Assembly (NCBI GenBank): GCA_950295325.1
Contig: OX485808.1
Span: 26,680,527 to 26,744,526, forward strand
Source of the DNA: Polytrichum commune
Taxonomy: Eukaryota; Streptophyta; Polytrichopsida; Polytrichales; Polytrichaceae
Length of the DNA stretch: 64,000 bases
Direction of reading: 5' to 3'
Below the pieces are notes generated by a model. That model had not been told where the DNA came from. It saw only the letters and a program-made list of their open reading frames with translations, and searched no databases. Positions 61,556-64,000 of the stretch are shown here, piece by piece. Every line of letters starts with the position of its first letter. Positions within the stretch are counted from its first letter, which is position 1. Position numbers and translations under genes: made by a program.

Positions 61556-61570
61556 TGATGTGAGGGAGAG
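61556..61570 (+). promoter_or_regulatory. Polypurine tract before an LTR
   Basis: GATGTGAGGGAGAG lies directly before the LTR start TGTTGG, the position where plus-strand DNA synthesis of an upstream copia element is primed. Confidence 0.6.
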
Positions 61571-62246
61571 TGTTGGCGGAGCTTACACATCAGTCATGCC
61601 ACATCGAATCACAATTGATTTACTTGTCATTTAGGATTACACATTGGGTCCTCTGCCACATAAGCTTCTAGATGCCAACTGGATTTGTGCAATCACGGAG
61701 ACACCCAAGTGGATACTGCCACAAGGGGGTCCTAAGTCAATATCTTTGGAGCATGACTTGGAGCTTCTAAAAAAACTAAAAAGCATGGAAGCATTATACG
61801 GGAGTTGTTTATGTGTTATGAACATCTTTAAGGTTATACAATCATGAGAAATGGCATAAATTTTCTCAAAAGAATGGCAACTCCCCTATCCTAGGTTATT
61901 TAGATTGCTTCATATTACCTAGTACTAAGAGTTACATGGACGTTGGAGAGTGTAAAGTTTGCTCTAAACCGGACATAACTGGATTCCTCGCAACGATCCC
62001 CTCATTCCGAGCAATACATTGCTCTTTTGTATGTCAAGATAAATAGCAAATCGTCAATCCACTGGAAGCATAACTAGAAGTTGTTGATCCACTCTGCCCA
62101 CAAGTAGTTACCATAGTTAGTTTTGTTTTTACTTAGGGTTTGGTGTGGTAATTAGGTTTCTCCAGTTCTGTACTTAAACAGTGAGCTCTCACTCACTCTT
62201 TGAACAATTCAGTTCCAGGTAGTGATTACCTACCTTGGTTTCAACA
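61571..62246 (+). mobile_element. Copia LTR (676 bp)
   Basis: It starts TGTTGGCGGAG and ends GGTTTCAACA, giving the inverted TGTTG...CAACA ends of copia LTRs. It is followed immediately by a primer binding site and preceded by a polypurine tract, so both borders are well supported. The transcript leader region near 62160-62240 (GTGAGCTCTCACTCACTC) is typical. A partner LTR for comparison is outside the window. Confidence 0.85.
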
Positions 62247-62258
62247 TGGTATCAGAGC
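62247..62258 (+). promoter_or_regulatory. Primer binding site (initiator tRNA-Met)
   Basis: TGGTATCAGAGC, complementary to the 3' end of plant initiator tRNA-Met, begins at the first base after the LTR. It primes minus-strand DNA synthesis in most plant copia elements. Confidence 0.93.
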
Positions 62259-62440
62259 AGGTTTCGAAGCTTAGTATGTTCAGATAGATTTCTAGTCCGA
62301 TAGAAACAGATACGATATTATCAGTTTTGCTCGTGCAATAGTCTTCTCTCAGAAACTGTCTAAGTCCCCCTGTCTCCACCATCTCACTACAAAGTAATTA
62401 GATCTACAAGATCTAAACTCGAGCAGTAGCATTCCCACTT

Positions 62441-64000
62441 ATGTCTACCGTCGAAACAGACACAGAGAGTAGCCTGCAGAGTCGCAGCATTCAGCACATT
62501 ACAACCATGACCGGGGATAACGGCCTTCCCGAATCCTACCATCTCGAAGGAGGAGGGAACTACGGCATATGGGCGTACCGAATCAAAAATCTGCTGCAAA
62601 AAGATGGAAGGTTCCGCTACTGCATCACCGCTCCCAGCGATCCCTTAGGAGAGGAGGAACGAATCGCAAGACAACAAGTCCTGAGTATCATCAACTCCAA
62701 CGCCAAGAATAACGCACTTAGACTTCTCCGTAATATAGTGATCCCTACGACTGTTGGTTAGGTCTGAAGACTAGGTATGAGTCAGATAGTGGACCACGAC
62801 GTGTCATGCTCATCGAAAAGTTTTTCTCACTTCGAAAAACCGAGTCTGTTTCGATGGATGCATACCTTACTGAGGTCAAGGAGATTACAAATCTGCTCGA
62901 AGAAGTTGAGGTTGTCATTCCAAAAGACATCATTGTCTATTACACCTTGAAGAATCTTCCGAAGGAATACGAGATCTTCAAGAGGATGCAGATCTCAGCC
63001 CAAACGCTGCCTACCTACGAACAACTGGAAGCAAAGTTGATCTCCGAGGAGACCGCCATCAAGATGGAGGCTCAACGTCAGGAAGAAGGTGAAGCGTTTT
63101 TTATTCAGAGAGACCGCAACACAGGGAGGAGAATACCTCCCACCATCAGACAAAACAGTGCTCAAGGAACCAACAGGTTCCAGCGTAGGTACCCTGAATA
63201 CGGAGGTCAACAAATCCACCGACCTTCGCACTCATCCGCACGGGGAGGACCATCATACTCACTCACGCAGGGAGGAAACTCTAACTCCGCGGCGCAAGGA
63301 GGATCGCCGGCACTTCGACAACTCAACTCGCCCTCGACATTTGAACCAGCGTCGAAAAACCCCGGGACATATCAATCCAGATTCAAGAGTAGAGAACCTG
63401 ATAGACCTCGCAGTAGCCAGTGCAATTTTTGCAATGAGGATGGGCATTTTGAGAGAGAATGCGATCTCAAATCCGCCATAGATCGCATCAAAAACTATGA
63501 ACATAGACTTCTAGAGAGAAGACACAGATCCTATAGTGGACAGATACACAATCTCGAAGAAACCCCTGAGGATCCCAAATCAGACAACGAGGATTTCCTC
63601 GCAGACCAGGTCGTAGATGCTTGCCTAGTCGAATTAAACATGCTTGAAACACCGCAGCAAACCACCTCGTGGTATCTTGACTCTGGTGCTACCCACCACG
63701 TGTCAGGAGACTCGAGTGTTTTCTCTTCTCTTCGCCCGACTAACGGAGCCCAGCTCAAATCCGCAGGAGGTCAAAATCACCATGTAACTGGAGTCGGGAA
63801 TGTCGACCTCCAAGTTTTGAATGGAAAAATAAAGACCATTCCTTCTGTCCTCTACACACCGGGTATTACCAAGAATCTCTTAAGCGTAGGCTCTCTTACG
63901 AATCAGCAAAAGACACTTGTGTTCAAATCCAAAAGTTGCTATGTGATTGACAATGCTACATCAACCATTGAAGTTGTCGCTCTTAGATCGAATGCCAGAG
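62441..64000 (+). CDS. Ty1/copia gag-protease, one frameshift, runs off the window
   Basis: The ATG at 62441 opens gag (GNYGIWAYRIKNLLQKDGRF). The frame ends at a TAG at 62759-62761. One base is missing at about 62755, because the next frame continues at once with gag sequence (YESDSG...MLIEKFFSLRKTES...YTLKNLPKEYE). That second frame is open to the window end. It carries the zinc knuckle CNFCNEDGHFEREC (CX2CX4HX4C, about 63421) and the aspartic protease site SWYLDSGATHHVSG (about 63670), then PGITKNLLSVGSL. Both motifs are intact, so the element is young apart from the frameshift. The rest of pol and the 3' LTR lie downstream. Confidence 0.88.

Noticed and set aside
1-64000. tRNA, rRNA or small nuclear RNA genes
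   Set aside because: I looked for A/B-box pairs and cloverleaf-like arms and saw none I could support; only the retroelement primer binding site matches a tRNA end.

Overview
The window reads as nuclear DNA of a land plant. It has multi-exon genes with GT..AG introns, a plastid-targeted protein, an ER glycoprotein-processing enzyme, a plant-type (TTTAGGG)n telomeric tract, and dense Ty1/copia, LINE, hAT and foldback transposons in AT-rich spacers. A gene on the minus strand (18.5-29.5 kb) encodes a coiled-coil/EF-hand protein built from motifs I associate with flagellar and basal-body proteins. If that reading is right, the plant makes swimming sperm (bryophyte, lycophyte, fern, cycad or Ginkgo). 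Introns up to 4 kb filled with transposons suggest a fairly large genome. I cannot name the species.

Layout. 0-3 kb: degenerate GC-rich tandem repeats. 3.0-3.6 kb: an unrecognised, frameshifted minus-strand coding remnant. 4.5-6.5 kb: a broken plus-strand gene with a zinc cluster and an HxD...H 2-oxoglutarate/Fe(II) oxygenase-like domain. It is interrupted by a 409-bp hAT-type MITE with an exact 8-bp target duplication. 6.5-13 kb: AT-rich spacer. 13.0-29.5 kb: the flagellar-type gene, with 15 phase-consistent exons and introns carrying a MULE-like foldback, a CACTA-like MITE and a hairpin MITE. Just beyond its last certain exon lie a second foldback copy and a hAT element nested in another inverted-repeat element. 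32.9-39.1 kb: a degenerate minus-strand LINE with extreme strand asymmetry. 39.7-46.1 kb: a complete seven-exon glucosidase II alpha-subunit gene, the best-supported gene here. 46-52.5 kb: spacer with two relics of one copia family. 52.6-56.2 kb: a five-exon gene for a plastid inner-envelope protein, followed by an orphan exon-like reading frame. 57.5 kb: a MITE with an internal GGAGAAT array. 58.3-64.0 kb: a broken plus-strand copia pol, an antisense captured fragment, an LTR with polypurine tract and primer binding site, and the gag-protease of a copia element that runs off the window.

The host genes show no common pathway: glucosidase II works in the ER, the envelope protein in plastids, and the minus-strand gene probably in sperm flagella. 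Nested and repeated mobile elements account for much of the rest.
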